DNA of 47,096 bases from Paracoccaceae bacterium. Its GTDB lineage: Bacteria; Pseudomonadota; Alphaproteobacteria; Rhodobacterales; Rhodobacteraceae. The position numbers and the translations under genes are program-made. Shown in pieces: positions 1-8,191 of this stretch. The stretch lies in NCBI GenBank assembly GCA_024642725.1, contig JAHEAO010000023.1:1-47096 (forward strand). Reading direction: 5' to 3'. The stretch's first letter is position 1. Each line of letters starts with the position of its first letter. Under the pieces are notes generated by a model. It searched no databases, had not been told where the DNA came from, and saw nothing but the letters and a program-made list of their open reading frames with translations.

Positions 1-229
1 ACGCGTGTTGCGGCGCTTCGTAGATGAATAACATCCCGGCGCTCGAAGGCAGGCTTGCGCGGTTCATCAGGCCCTGTGCCCGCTCGGCCGGATCATCCGC
101 CACTTCGATGCTGAAACGCGCTTTGCCCCAATCGCCGCGCAGTTCGACCTGATCGTCAGCACAGCCTGCCTGACCCACTCCGGGCAAGAGCAGCACTCCA
201 AGCCCGAGACAGGCAATCAGACGATTCAT
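1..229 (-). CDS. DUF192 family exported protein, 3' part cut by the window edge
   Basis: I translated this minus-strand frame by hand. It opens with ATG at 229 and stays open to the window edge, giving 76 residues. Residues 1-20 form a signal peptide (short basic start, leucine-rich core, then VGQA before the mature end). The mature part carries the DUF192 signature [10 protein letters not shown] followed by [13 protein letters not shown]192 proteins are small exported proteins of unknown function. The start overlaps the stop of the upstream cold-shock gene as ATGA, so the two are probably translationally coupled. The C-terminal half lies outside the window, so integrity cannot be judged. Confidence 0.85.
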   Translation of the reverse strand, partial: MNRLIACLGLGVLLLPGVGQAGCADDQVELRGDWGKARFSIEVADDPAERAQGLMNRASLPSSAGMLFIYEAPQHA

Positions 230-750
230 TTTCGAGCGGCCAGATCCCATGATGCGACAGAGGATGCCATTCGTCCGCGCTTGCCTTCAACCACCTTTAG
301 ACCGATGGCTTCTCCGGGTTGCAAATCGGCAAGACCGGATCGCCGCAGCACCTCGATATGGACAAAGATGTCTTCGTCATTGCCGAAGACGTTGGCAAAG
401 CCAAATCCCTTGGATTTGTCGAACCATTTCACCCGGGCCGGCTGAAGCGGCACATCGCTGTCATCAATGGCTTCACCGCAGCCCTCATCCGTTCGTGGCA
501 CCAGCGCTTCGGCTTTCGGTGGAGTGATGTGGTATATCTCGACGGCCTGGACTCCGCGCGCGGTTTCCTGAACGCCGATCTCAATTCCGGCACCGTCCGC
601 GACGGAACCCTGACCGAAATTTCGCAGCACGTTGGCATGCAGCAAAATATCAGGCCCACCCGCGTCTGACACGACGAATCCGAATCCCTTAACCGGGTCG
701 AACCATTTTACATGGCCGACCACACGGCTTACGTCCCCTGAATCTTCCAT
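226..750 (-). CDS. Double cold-shock-domain protein
   Basis: The 174-residue protein has two cold-shock domains in tandem. Domain 1 (about residues 10-75) contains [12 protein letters not shown] and DILLH. Domain 2 (about 104-170) contains [11 protein letters not shown] and DIFVH. These are the RNP1 and RNP2 motifs that bind single-stranded RNA or DNA. Two-domain versions of this length are typical of alphaproteobacteria, whereas enterobacterial Csp proteins have one domain. I chose the ATG at 750, preceded by GGAG, over an in-frame GTG nine bases upstream that has no ribosome site. The acidic linker (about 78-103) separates the domains. The gene overlaps the downstream DUF192 gene by four bases. 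The likely role is RNA chaperone or transcription antiterminator; whether it is cold induced cannot be seen. Confidence 0.92.
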   Translation of the reverse strand: MEDSGDVSRVVGHVKWFDPVKGFGFVVSDAGGPDILLHANVLRNFGQGSVADGAGIEIGVQETARGVQAVEIYHITPPKAEALVPRTDEGCGEAIDDSDVPLQPARVKWFDKSKGFGFANVFGNDEDIFVHIEVLRRSGLADLQPGEAIGLKVVEGKRGRMASSVASWDLAARK

Positions 751-776
751 AGTCTCCACTTAAGAAGGTGTTCCAT

Positions 777-810
777 CCCAAGCGCAGTCGTGTGCCAACG
801 GCGGCTTGGG
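777..810 (-). promoter_or_regulatory. Hairpin in the leader of the cold-shock gene
   Basis: CCCAAGC at 777-783 pairs perfectly with GCTTGGG at 804-810 around a 20-base loop. It lies in the 116-base gap between pdxH and the cold-shock gene, 27 bases upstream of the latter's ATG. It could be a leader structure of the cold-shock mRNA or a weak pdxH terminator; there is no T-run on the minus strand. Confidence 0.35.
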
Positions 811-866
811 TTCAAGTCTTAATTTGAAGGAATATACATGAAATCCCAACTCACCCAACGTCACAT

Positions 867-1472
867 TCACGGATTAAGACGCTGAATTTTCCAGCCGCTA
901 CCGGAGGTTGCGATATCCCAGCGAAATCTGTCGTGTAGCCGAAATGCCCCATCCGCCCAGAATTCCATCTGCTGCGGCACGATCCGGAAACCACCCCAAA
1001 AGGGCGGTCTGTCAGGATTTGCGCCGTGCTTTACTCCGGCTTTGGCCACGGCCTTGACCAATTCGGCCTTGGAATCCAGGGGTCGAGATTGCTGCGAAGC
1101 CCATGCCCCGACCCGGCTCCCAAGTGGACGCGTCACGTAATAGGCATCCGACTCATCTGCCGAAACCTTTTCGACCCTGCCACGCGCCCTGACCTGCCGC
1201 TTGAGCGATTTCCAGTGCAGCACGAAAGAGGCGACGCCCGTGGCCGCGATCTCCTGACCCTTGGCGCTCTCGTAATTGGTGAAGAAGACGAAACCCGAAT
1301 CCTCGATGGCCTTGAGCAAAACGATCCGGGTGTTCGGCATACCGTCGGCATCCACCGTCGACAGGGCCATTGCATTCGGATCCGAAGGCTCCAGGGGTGT
1401 CGCCTCGGCTAGCCAGCGGCGTGCAATTTCGAAAGGATCGTCGCCCGCAAAGATGCCGCTTCTGTCGCTCAT
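867..1472 (-). CDS. pdxH: Pyridoxamine 5'-phosphate oxidase PdxH
   Basis: PdxH oxidises pyridoxine or pyridoxamine 5'-phosphate to pyridoxal phosphate using FMN and oxygen, the last step of vitamin B6 synthesis and salvage in the cytosol. The 201-residue length is normal. Family features are visible in order: [24 protein letters not shown] (N-terminal FMN fold), [13 protein letters not shown] (FMN contact), [13 protein letters not shown], then [12 protein letters not shown], and the C-terminal substrate/FMN stretch with [15 protein letters not shown] ending in RLNP. The gene is divergent from fabI across a 123-base gap that must hold both promoters. Confidence 0.97.
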   Translation of the reverse strand: MSDRSGIFAGDDPFEIARRWLAEATPLEPSDPNAMALSTVDADGMPNTRIVLLKAIEDSGFVFFTNYESAKGQEIAATGVASFVLHWKSLKRQVRARGRVEKVSADESDAYYVTRPLGSRVGAWASQQSRPLDSKAELVKAVAKAGVKHGANPDRPPFWGGFRIVPQQMEFWADGAFRLHDRFRWDIATSGSGWKIQRLNP

Positions 1473-1595
1473 TTCAGGGTTCCTTCTGGCCTGCGCCGGG
1501 TTGGTGACGGGCCGGCAGCTTCCGTTTTCCTTGCCGCGATGCCGGCTTTGTCATAGACCATTGCAAACAAACAAAAGGTGGACAAGGGGCGCCAG

Positions 1596-2414
1596 ATGTC
1601 AACAAACCTTATGTCGGGCAAGCGCGGGCTGATCATGGGCCTGGCCAATGACAAATCAATCGCGTGGGGCATCGCAAAAGCCTGCGGCGAAGCAGGCGCA
1701 GAGCTTGCATTTTCCTACCAGGGCGAACAGTTGAAGAAACGCGTAGACCCGCTGGCCGCTCAGCTGGGGTCGTCGCTCGTGGTCGAATGCGACGTTTCCG
1801 ACGAAGCGTCGATGGACCAGTTGTTCGAGACCCTGAAAGCAAAATGGGGCAAAATTGACTTTGTCGTTCACGCCATTGGTTTTTCTGACAAAAATGAACT
1901 TCGCGGCCGGTATGTCGATACCTCTCGCGCGAATTTCAACATGTCGATGGATATCTCGGTTTATTCCTTCACAGCCGTTTGCCAGCGGGCTGCCGCAATG
2001 ATGAATCCGGGCGGCTCGCTTCTGACGCTCACCTATTACGGCGCTGAAAAGGTCATGCCGCACTATAACGTCATGGGGCTTGCCAAGGCCGCGCTCGAGG
2101 CATCGGTCCGCTACATCGCCGAAGACCTGGGCAAAGACGGCATCCGGTGCAATGCGATCTCTGCCGGGCCGATCAAGACCCTCGCGGCCTCTGGGATCGG
2201 GGACTTCCGCTATATCATGAAGTGGAACGAATATAATTCGCCGCTGCGCCGCAACGTGACCATCGACGATGTCGGGCGCTCCGCGCTTTATCTTCTGTCC
2301 GACCTCGGATCGGGCGTCACCGGAGAGGTTCTGCATGTCGATGCGGGATACCATGCGATCGGCATGAAGGCCGTCGATGCCCCAGATATCACGAAGGCCA
2401 TTAATAATGACTGA
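1596..2414 (+). CDS. fabI: Enoyl-[acyl-carrier-protein] reductase (NADH) FabI
   Basis: FabI reduces trans-2-enoyl-ACP with NADH in the last step of each fatty acid elongation cycle. The 272-residue short-chain dehydrogenase shows the FabI nucleotide-binding start ([20 protein letters not shown]) and AELAFSYQ. The catalytic Tyr-x6-Lys pair is Y157 and K164 in HYNVMGLAK; the preceding LTYYGA holds the second conserved tyrosine. I chose the ATG at 1596, preceded by AGGGG at good spacing, rather than an in-frame GTG 18 bases upstream. The 3' end overlaps gpt by eight bases, suggesting cotranscription. Confidence 0.96.
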   Translation: MSTNLMSGKRGLIMGLANDKSIAWGIAKACGEAGAELAFSYQGEQLKKRVDPLAAQLGSSLVVECDVSDEASMDQLFETLKAKWGKIDFVVHAIGFSDKNELRGRYVDTSRANFNMSMDISVYSFTAVCQRAAAMMNPGGSLLTLTYYGAEKVMPHYNVMGLAKAALEASVRYIAEDLGKDGIRCNAISAGPIKTLAASGIGDFRYIMKWNEYNSPLRRNVTIDDVGRSALYLLSDLGSGVTGEVLHVDAGYHAIGMKAVDAPDITKAINND

Positions 2415-2910
2415 TCGCCTGCCACACGAAAAAGGGTTCCACGTCAGTTGGGATCAGATCCACCGTGACAGCCGGGCCCTCGCCTGGCGACTGGACGGCC
2501 ACGGACCCGATGACGGCGCCTGGAAGGCGGTTGTCGCCATCACCCGCGGCGGCATGGCCCCCGCGATGATCGTCGCGCGAGAGCTTGATATCCGCACCGT
2601 CGATACGATCAGCGTGAAATCCTACGATCATCAGGACCAGACCAACGCCAAGGTTCTCAAGGCCCCGGATAGCAAGATTATGGGGGACGGCACCGGAATT
2701 CTCGTCGTCGACGATCTCGTCGACACCGGCAAGACCCTTGAACTTGTCCGCAAAATGTACCCCAAGGCCCATTTTGCAACTGTCTACGCGAAACCATCGG
2801 GGCGGCCGATGGTCGACACGTTCATCACCGAGGTCAGCCAGGACACATGGATCTTCTTTCCGTGGGACATGGCCCTGCAATATGTCGAGCCCTACCGCGG
2901 TAAGGATTGA
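2407..2910 (+). CDS. gpt: Xanthine (guanine/hypoxanthine) phosphoribosyltransferase Gpt
   Basis: Gpt transfers phosphoribose from PRPP to xanthine or guanine in purine salvage. The 167-residue protein matches the bacterial Gpt subfamily: an N-terminal [36 protein letters not shown], and the PRPP loop [13 protein letters not shown] (aspartate pair followed by DTGKT). The C-terminal [10 protein letters not shown] is characteristic of Gpt rather than Hpt. The start at 2407 lies inside the end of fabI (8-base overlap), so translation is probably coupled to fabI. Confidence 0.94.
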   Translation: MTDRLPHEKGFHVSWDQIHRDSRALAWRLDGHGPDDGAWKAVVAITRGGMAPAMIVARELDIRTVDTISVKSYDHQDQTNAKVLKAPDSKIMGDGTGILVVDDLVDTGKTLELVRKMYPKAHFATVYAKPSGRPMVDTFITEVSQDTWIFFPWDMALQYVEPYRGKD

Positions 2911-2918
2911 TCTTTGAC

Positions 2919-3413
2919 ATGGGCAGGCCTGCATCCAGCGCACTGGGTAGCCGGCTTCATCAGGTGTTCGAAGTCAGCCTTATGCTCAAGGGCCTGGTTG
3001 CCCTGTCCGAGCTTGGTTCGGGTATCGCGCTTTATTTTGTCAACACCAGCGGCGTCGAGGCTTGGGTTCGCAGGCTGACGCTGCATGAATTGACGGAAGA
3101 CCCGTCCGACATTGTTGCCACGACCCTCCTACACATCGCACAAGGCTTCTCGATCGAAAGCCAGCATTTCTACGCCTTCTATCTGGCCAGCCACGGGCTG
3201 GTGAAACTGGCGATGGTTCTGGCGCTGGCGCGGCGCGTGGTCTGGGCCTACCCGGTGTCGATCGTCGTCCAGATCGCCTTTATCGCGTATCAGGTCTACC
3301 GGTATACATTTGCACCATCCTGGGGTCTGATCGTGATCAGCCTGTTCGATCTGATCGTGATCGGATTGATCTGGCGGGAATATCGGACTTATCTGCAGCC
3401 AAGGCCGTCCTGA
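2919..3413 (+). CDS. DUF2127 family integral membrane protein
   Basis: This 164-residue protein is hydrophobic with about four membrane segments (roughly residues 22-42, 86-104, 110-128 and 136-152). The early FEVSLMLKGLVALSE and the central FYAFYLASHGLVKLAMV resemble DUF2127 family proteins, whose function is unknown. A TTG overlaps the gpt stop, but it directly abuts the AAGGA ribosome site, so the ATG at 2919 is the better start. The gene follows gpt without a gap, so it is probably in the fabI-gpt transcription unit. No enzymatic motif is visible. Confidence 0.8.
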   Translation: MGRPASSALGSRLHQVFEVSLMLKGLVALSELGSGIALYFVNTSGVEAWVRRLTLHELTEDPSDIVATTLLHIAQGFSIESQHFYAFYLASHGLVKLAMVLALARRVVWAYPVSIVVQIAFIAYQVYRYTFAPSWGLIVISLFDLIVIGLIWREYRTYLQPRPS

Positions 3414-3469
3414 GGCCGCGAAGGGGTCTGCCGCAGCCGCGGCCACCCAGCCAAGAAAGCGCCGCACTG

Positions 3470-4648
3470 ATGACCACGCCTTTCAATCCCCACATCCGCG
3501 AAACCTTCGTGCCGCCGGTGATGGAAGCCTACCGCTGGCTTGACGGCATCACCTTCCCGGATGACCGGCCCTTGGTAAATGTCAGCCAAGCGGCGCCTGC
3601 CGTGCCGCCGCCACCGCAGATGCTGCGCGCCATAGCTGACATCGTGCTCAACGATCCCTCGGCGCATCTTTACGGCGCGGACCTGGGGTTTGCCGATCTT
3701 CGTGCGGAAGTCGCGGCGCAATCTTCGGCGCTTTACGGCGGCAGCATCGCGCCGCAAGAGGTCGCCATAACCTCGGGCTGCAATCAGGCCTTCACCTCCG
3801 CGATGACCACGCTTGCAGGAGAAGGAGATGAAGTTATCCTCCCAACTCCATGGTATTTCAATCATAAAATGCATTTGACGATGCAGGGCATCACGGCGAT
3901 TCCGCTGTCGACGGGCTCGAACCTTCTACCCGATCCGGCCGACGCCGCTGCTTTGATGACGCCACGCACCCGCGCCATCGTTCTGGTGACACCGAACAAC
4001 CCGGGCGGCGTCGAATACCCCGCCGACCTTGTTCGCGCATTTTTCGAACTTGCGCAACATGAAGGGATCGCGCTCGTTCTCGACGAAACCTACCGTGATT
4101 TCGACAGCCGTGACGGTCGCCCCCACGATCTCTTTACGGATCCGGACTGGGCCGAAACGCTGATCCAGCTCTACTCCTTTTCCAAGGCCTATCGGCTTAC
4201 CGGCCACCGCGTCGGCACCCTGACGGCAAGCGCGGCGCGTCTGGCCGAGGTCGAGAAATACATCGATACTGTTACGATCTGCCCGAACCAGATTGGCCAG
4301 CGCGCCGCGCTTTGGGGCATGCGCAACATGGGTCAATGGCTGGCAGGCGAGCGCGCCGAAATACTGGATCGCCGCGCAGCCATGAACGAAGGCTTTCACC
4401 GGCTGAAGGGCTGGAAACTGCGTGGCATCGGCGGTTTCTTCGCCTATGTCGAACACCCTTTCGACATGCGTTCCGATGACCTCGCCCGCCGCCTAGTATC
4501 GCAAGCCGGCGTGCTGCTGCTGCCCGCCACGTTCTTCACCCCGCCCGAGGACCCGCGCGGGCTCAAAGAGTTGCGCATCGCCTACGCCAACATCGACCGT
4601 GCGGGGATCGATACGCTCTTCTCGCGGTTGGAAAACCTGACGCTCTGA
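3470..4648 (+). CDS. PLP-dependent aminotransferase, class I/II
   Basis: The 392-residue protein has the fold-type I aminotransferase layout. It shows YGADLGFADLR near the substrate pocket, an N-terminal ITSGCNQAFTSAM, TPNNPGGVEYP (cofactor-binding asparagine), LDETYRDF (aspartate that contacts the pyridine nitrogen), and SFSKAYRLTGHRVG with the Schiff-base lysine at K239. The closing region holds the conserved arginine (ELRIAYAN). Substrate cannot be assigned; relatives act on aspartate, aromatic or basic amino acids. The 56-base gap after the DUF2127 gene shows no obvious promoter. It points toward ppiD, 62 bases downstream. Confidence 0.85.
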   Translation: MTTPFNPHIRETFVPPVMEAYRWLDGITFPDDRPLVNVSQAAPAVPPPPQMLRAIADIVLNDPSAHLYGADLGFADLRAEVAAQSSALYGGSIAPQEVAITSGCNQAFTSAMTTLAGEGDEVILPTPWYFNHKMHLTMQGITAIPLSTGSNLLPDPADAAALMTPRTRAIVLVTPNNPGGVEYPADLVRAFFELAQHEGIALVLDETYRDFDSRDGRPHDLFTDPDWAETLIQLYSFSKAYRLTGHRVGTLTASAARLAEVEKYIDTVTICPNQIGQRAALWGMRNMGQWLAGERAEILDRRAAMNEGFHRLKGWKLRGIGGFFAYVEHPFDMRSDDLARRLVSQAGVLLLPATFFTPPEDPRGLKELRIAYANIDRAGIDTLFSRLENLTL

Positions 4649-4710
4649 CCTTGCGCAGACAGGCCATCACGCCTAGACATCGCGGGGCAAACTAGAAACG
4701 GGGCCGGGCA

Positions 4711-6561
4711 ATGGCAAAAAGCGTGACAAAGAAGGCATCGAATGCCGTTGTTTGGGTCATTCTGATCCTCCTGATGATCGGTCTTGCGGGCTTTGGGGCA
4801 ACCAACTTTGGCGGCTCGCTGCGCTCGATCGGTTCGGTCGGCAAGACCGAGATCGAAGTGACACGCTACGCGCGCGAACTGGAACAGGAACTGCGCAGCC
4901 TGCAGGCTCAGACAGGTCAGAATATTACACTCTCCCAAGCGCAAGCCTTTGGTGTCGATCGCGCCGTTCTGCAAAGGCTGATCGGCGCCGCGGCGCTGGA
5001 AAATGAAGTCGCGCGGATCGGCATTTCCGTGGGCGACGCCGAGGTTCAGCGTCAGGTCCTGCAAACCCCGGCGTTCCAAGGCATCGACGGCAAGTTTGAT
5101 CGCGAAGCCTATGAATTCGCGCTCGACCGGGCGGGCTTGACCCCGACCCGGTTCGAAGAGGCGATCCGCAAGGATGTATCGCGCAACATCCTGCAAACCG
5201 CCGTGTCCGGCGGCGTTGCCGCGCCTGCGGCGTTCACGGATGCCCTTATTGGGTATGTCGGGGAACGGCGCAGCTTCTCCTGGGCCAAACTGGATCGCAG
5301 CGCGTTGGCCACTCCGCTGCCAGAACCCGGCGAAGCGGAACTTCAGGCGTATTACGCCGCCAATGCCGAAAAATTCGCCCTGCCCGAGGCACGCGACATC
5401 ACCTATGCCTGGCTGTCGCCAGACCAGATCGTTGATCAGGTCGAGGTCGACGAAGCAGCGTTGCAAGCGCTTTACGATGAACGGTCGGCAGAGTTCAACC
5501 AGCCAGAGCGCCGGCTTGTCGAACAGCTCGTATTTGGCACAGAAGATGAAGCGGCGGCGGCCTCCGACGCGCTGCAAGGCGGTTCCAAGACATTCGAGAA
5601 CCTCGTCAATGAACGCGGACTTACCCTGCCGGATGTCGATCTCGGTGATATGTCGAAAGACGATCTGGGACCGGCAGGTGATGCGGTCTTCGCCTTAGCG
5701 GGACCCGGTGTCACAGGACCGGTAACAACCGATCTCGGCCCGGCCATCATTCGCGTCAATGCGATCCTGCCTGCACAGGTCACACCGTTTGAAGACGCCC
5801 GGGGCGAATTGAAAGACGAACTGACGATGGATCGCGCCCGTCGCATGATCGGCGACCAGATCGAGGTGATCGACGACCTTCTGGCGGGCGGCGCCACGCT
5901 CGAAGACGTTGCGAAAGAAACCGACATGGTTCTCGGTCAGGTCGACTGGACCCCGGAAATGTCGGACGGGCTGACCGCCTATGACGGGTTCAGAACCGTT
6001 GCCGAAGCTGCCACGGTCGAAGACTTCCCCGAGGTTCACCAGCTCGACGACGGCGGTATCTTCGCGATGCGCCTCAACAAGATCGTCCCGTCGCGCCCCG
6101 AACCCTATGAAACTGCGGTCGTCCGCGTCATCGAAGCATGGGAAGCCGACAAGCTACGGGAGGCACTCAATCTGCAAGCGACAGAGATCAAGGCCCAGTT
6201 GGACAACGGCGCCCGCATCAGCAGCCTCGGGCTGCCGGTCTCCGTGGAAACCCGGATCACCCGCGACGCTTTCATCGAAGATGCTTCGCCCGAGTTCCTG
6301 GCTCAGGTCTTCCTTCTGCCCGCCGATGGATCGGTTGTAGTCGACGTTGCCGACGGGGTGCTCATCGGCCAGCTTGAAGCGATCCTGCCCGCCGACCGCG
6401 AAGACCTCGACGCCAAGGCGCTGGCAGTTCAACTGGATGAAGGCCAACGCCAGAGTATCGCCAACGACCTGCTCGACGGGTTCACCCTTGCGATGGAGGC
6501 ACAGGCCGGGATCACGCTGAACCAGAGCGCGATTAACGCCGTGCATGCACAGTTTCCGTAG
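4711..6561 (+). CDS. ppiD: Membrane-anchored peptidyl-prolyl isomerase, PpiD/SurA type
   Basis: The 616-residue protein has one N-terminal membrane anchor (about residues 12-30) and a large periplasmic part. After the anchor come the SurA-like chaperone helices (about 40-215, with LSQAQAFGVDRAVLQRLI), then a parvulin-like domain at about 265-350, then a long C-terminal region. PpiD-type proteins assist folding of outer-membrane and periplasmic proteins near the Sec translocon. Isomerase activity is not certain: the parvulin domain looks weak, as in other PpiD proteins, so a mainly chaperone role is possible. Only five bases separate it from trpE, implying read-through into tryptophan synthesis. 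Confidence 0.88.
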   Translation: MAKSVTKKASNAVVWVILILLMIGLAGFGATNFGGSLRSIGSVGKTEIEVTRYARELEQELRSLQAQTGQNITLSQAQAFGVDRAVLQRLIGAAALENEVARIGISVGDAEVQRQVLQTPAFQGIDGKFDREAYEFALDRAGLTPTRFEEAIRKDVSRNILQTAVSGGVAAPAAFTDALIGYVGERRSFSWAKLDRSALATPLPEPGEAELQAYYAANAEKFALPEARDITYAWLSPDQIVDQVEVDEAALQALYDERSAEFNQPERRLVEQLVFGTEDEAAAASDALQGGSKTFENLVNERGLTLPDVDLGDMSKDDLGPAGDAVFALAGPGVTGPVTTDLGPAIIRVNAILPAQVTPFEDARGELKDELTMDRARRMIGDQIEVIDDLLAGGATLEDVAKETDMVLGQVDWTPEMSDGLTAYDGFRTVAEAATVEDFPEVHQLDDGGIFAMRLNKIVPSRPEPYETAVVRVIEAWEADKLREALNLQATEIKAQLDNGARISSLGLPVSVETRITRDAFIEDASPEFLAQVFLLPADGSVVVDVADGVLIGQLEAILPADREDLDAKALAVQLDEGQRQSIANDLLDGFTLAMEAQAGITLNQSAINAVHAQFP

Positions 6562-6566
6562 ATCCG

Positions 6567-8078
6567 ATGGCGCAGCAACCTACTTTCGAAAATTTTCAGA
6601 CCGGTTACGACAGGGGCGAGAACCAGGTGGTCTATGCCCGGCTGGCCGCCGATCTCGACACGCCTGTCTCACTGATGCTCAAGCTGACCGAGGCCCGCAC
6701 AGACAGCTTCATGCTTGAATCGGTGACCGGCGGCGAAGTGCGGGGACGCTATTCGATCATCGGCATGAAACCCGATCTGATCTGGAAATGCCACGGCGAA
6801 ACCTCGCAGATCAACCGCTCTGCCCGGTTCGATGCCGAAGCCTTTGCCGACCTGCCCGGCCATCCGCTGGACACGCTGCGCGCGCTGATCGCGGAAAGCC
6901 ACATCGATCTGCCCGCCGACCTTCCGGCAGCGGCTGCCGGGCTTTTCGGTTACCTCGGCTATGACATGATCCGGCTCGTCGAACACCTGCCCGACGTCAA
7001 TCCCGATCCGCTTGGCCTGCCCGATGCGGTTCTGCTCAGGCCCTCGGTTGTTGCCGTCCTCGACGGTGTGAAGGGGGAAGTGATCGTGGTCTCGCCTGCC
7101 TGGGCCGGGTCGGGGCTTTCCGCGCGCGCGGCCTATGCGCAGGCCGCCGAACGGGTCATGGATGCGGTCCGCGATCTCGAACGACAGCCCAAAGACACCA
7201 GCCACGATCTGGGCGAGACCCTGCCCGATGCCGAACCGGTCAGCAATTTCACCCATGACGGCTATCTCGCGGCGGTCGAGAAGGCCAAGGAATATATCCG
7301 CGCGGGTGACATATTTCAGGTCGTCCCATCGCAACGCTGGACGCAGGACTTCGCCCTGCCGCCCTTCGCGCTCTACCGGTCCCTGCGTCGCACGAACCCG
7401 TCGCCGTTCATGTTCTACTTCAATTTCGGCGGCTATCAGGTCATCGGCGCCAGTCCCGAAATCCTTGTCAGGGTCTTTGGCGACGAAGTCACGATCCGCC
7501 CCATTGCCGGCACCCGGCCCCGCGGCGCCACGCCCGAGGAAGACAAGGCCAACGAACTCGACCTGCTGGCGGATCAAAAGGAACTGGCCGAACACCTGAT
7601 GCTGCTCGATCTGGGCCGCAACGACACCGCCAAGGTCTCGCAAATCGGCACGGTGCGTCCGACAGAGCAGTTCATCATCGAACGTTACAGCCACGTCATG
7701 CACATCGTATCGAACGTCATCGGCAAACTTGCCCCGGAACAGGACGCGCTGTCGGCGCTTCTGGCCGGGCTCCCCGCCGGCACGGTATCGGGCGCCCCAA
7801 AGGTCCGGGCGATGGAAATCATCGACGAACTGGAACCCGAAAAACGCGGCGTCTACGGCGGCGGCGTCGGCTATTTTGCCTCGAATGGCGACATGGACAT
7901 GTGCATCGCGCTGCGCACCGCCGTGCTGAAGAACGAAAAGCTCTACATTCAGGCCGGAGGCGGCGTGGTTTTCGACAGCGACCCTGAGGCCGAGTACCGC
8001 GAAACCGTGCATAAATCGAATGCCATCCGCCGTGCCGCCGCGGATGCGGGCATGTTCACCCGGGCCGGCAATTCATAG
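6567..8078 (+). CDS. trpE: Anthranilate synthase component I TrpE
   Basis: TrpE converts chorismate to anthranilate using ammonia delivered by TrpG, the first committed step of tryptophan synthesis. At 503 residues it is full length. The N-terminal regulatory part includes SFMLESVTGGE and RYSIIG, the region that carries the tryptophan feedback site in this family. The chorismate-binding half (about 235-495) contains AKEYIRAGDIFQVV, GASPEILVR, IAGTRPRGAT, LLDLGRNDT and GTVSGAPKVRAMEIIDELE. It is not fused to trpG, unlike rhizobial TrpEG. The partner trpG lies beyond an oppositely oriented gene. The ribosome site is weak, consistent with coupling to ppiD. Confidence 0.96.
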   Translation: MAQQPTFENFQTGYDRGENQVVYARLAADLDTPVSLMLKLTEARTDSFMLESVTGGEVRGRYSIIGMKPDLIWKCHGETSQINRSARFDAEAFADLPGHPLDTLRALIAESHIDLPADLPAAAAGLFGYLGYDMIRLVEHLPDVNPDPLGLPDAVLLRPSVVAVLDGVKGEVIVVSPAWAGSGLSARAAYAQAAERVMDAVRDLERQPKDTSHDLGETLPDAEPVSNFTHDGYLAAVEKAKEYIRAGDIFQVVPSQRWTQDFALPPFALYRSLRRTNPSPFMFYFNFGGYQVIGASPEILVRVFGDEVTIRPIAGTRPRGATPEEDKANELDLLADQKELAEHLMLLDLGRNDTAKVSQIGTVRPTEQFIIERYSHVMHIVSNVIGKLAPEQDALSALLAGLPAGTVSGAPKVRAMEIIDELEPEKRGVYGGGVGYFASNGDMDMCIALRTAVLKNEKLYIQAGGGVVFDSDPEAEYRETVHKSNAIRRAAADAGMFTRAGNS

Positions 8079-8117
8079 CAGCGTCGCCAACTGTTCCTTG
8101 GCCTCGGACCATCTTCC

Positions 8118-8163
8118 GTTCAGAAATATCCTCGGGGAGCGCGAGGGGCAGACAGCCCCTCGC
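8118..8163. repeat. AAATATCC-hairpin element, copy 1 (between convergent trpE and deacetylase)
   Basis: A block reading TTCCGTTCAGAAATATCC followed by GC-rich sequence ends in a perfect 9-bp hairpin: GCGAGGGGC at 8141-8149 and GCCCCTCGC at 8155-8163 around a five-base loop. It sits in the 113-base gap between two converging genes, so it probably helps end both transcripts although no T-run follows. A related block lies near 25004. Confidence 0.55.
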
Positions 8164-8191
8164 CTGTCGCAGCGCCGCCAGATCGCGCCAC

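Noticed and set aside
748-759. GTG at 759 as the start of the cold-shock gene
   Set aside because: It has no ribosome site, whereas the ATG at 750 follows GGAG.
6555-6570. A trp leader peptide or attenuator ahead of trpE
   Set aside because: Only five bases separate ppiD and trpE, and no tryptophan-rich short frame or terminator/antiterminator pair was seen there or before trpG.
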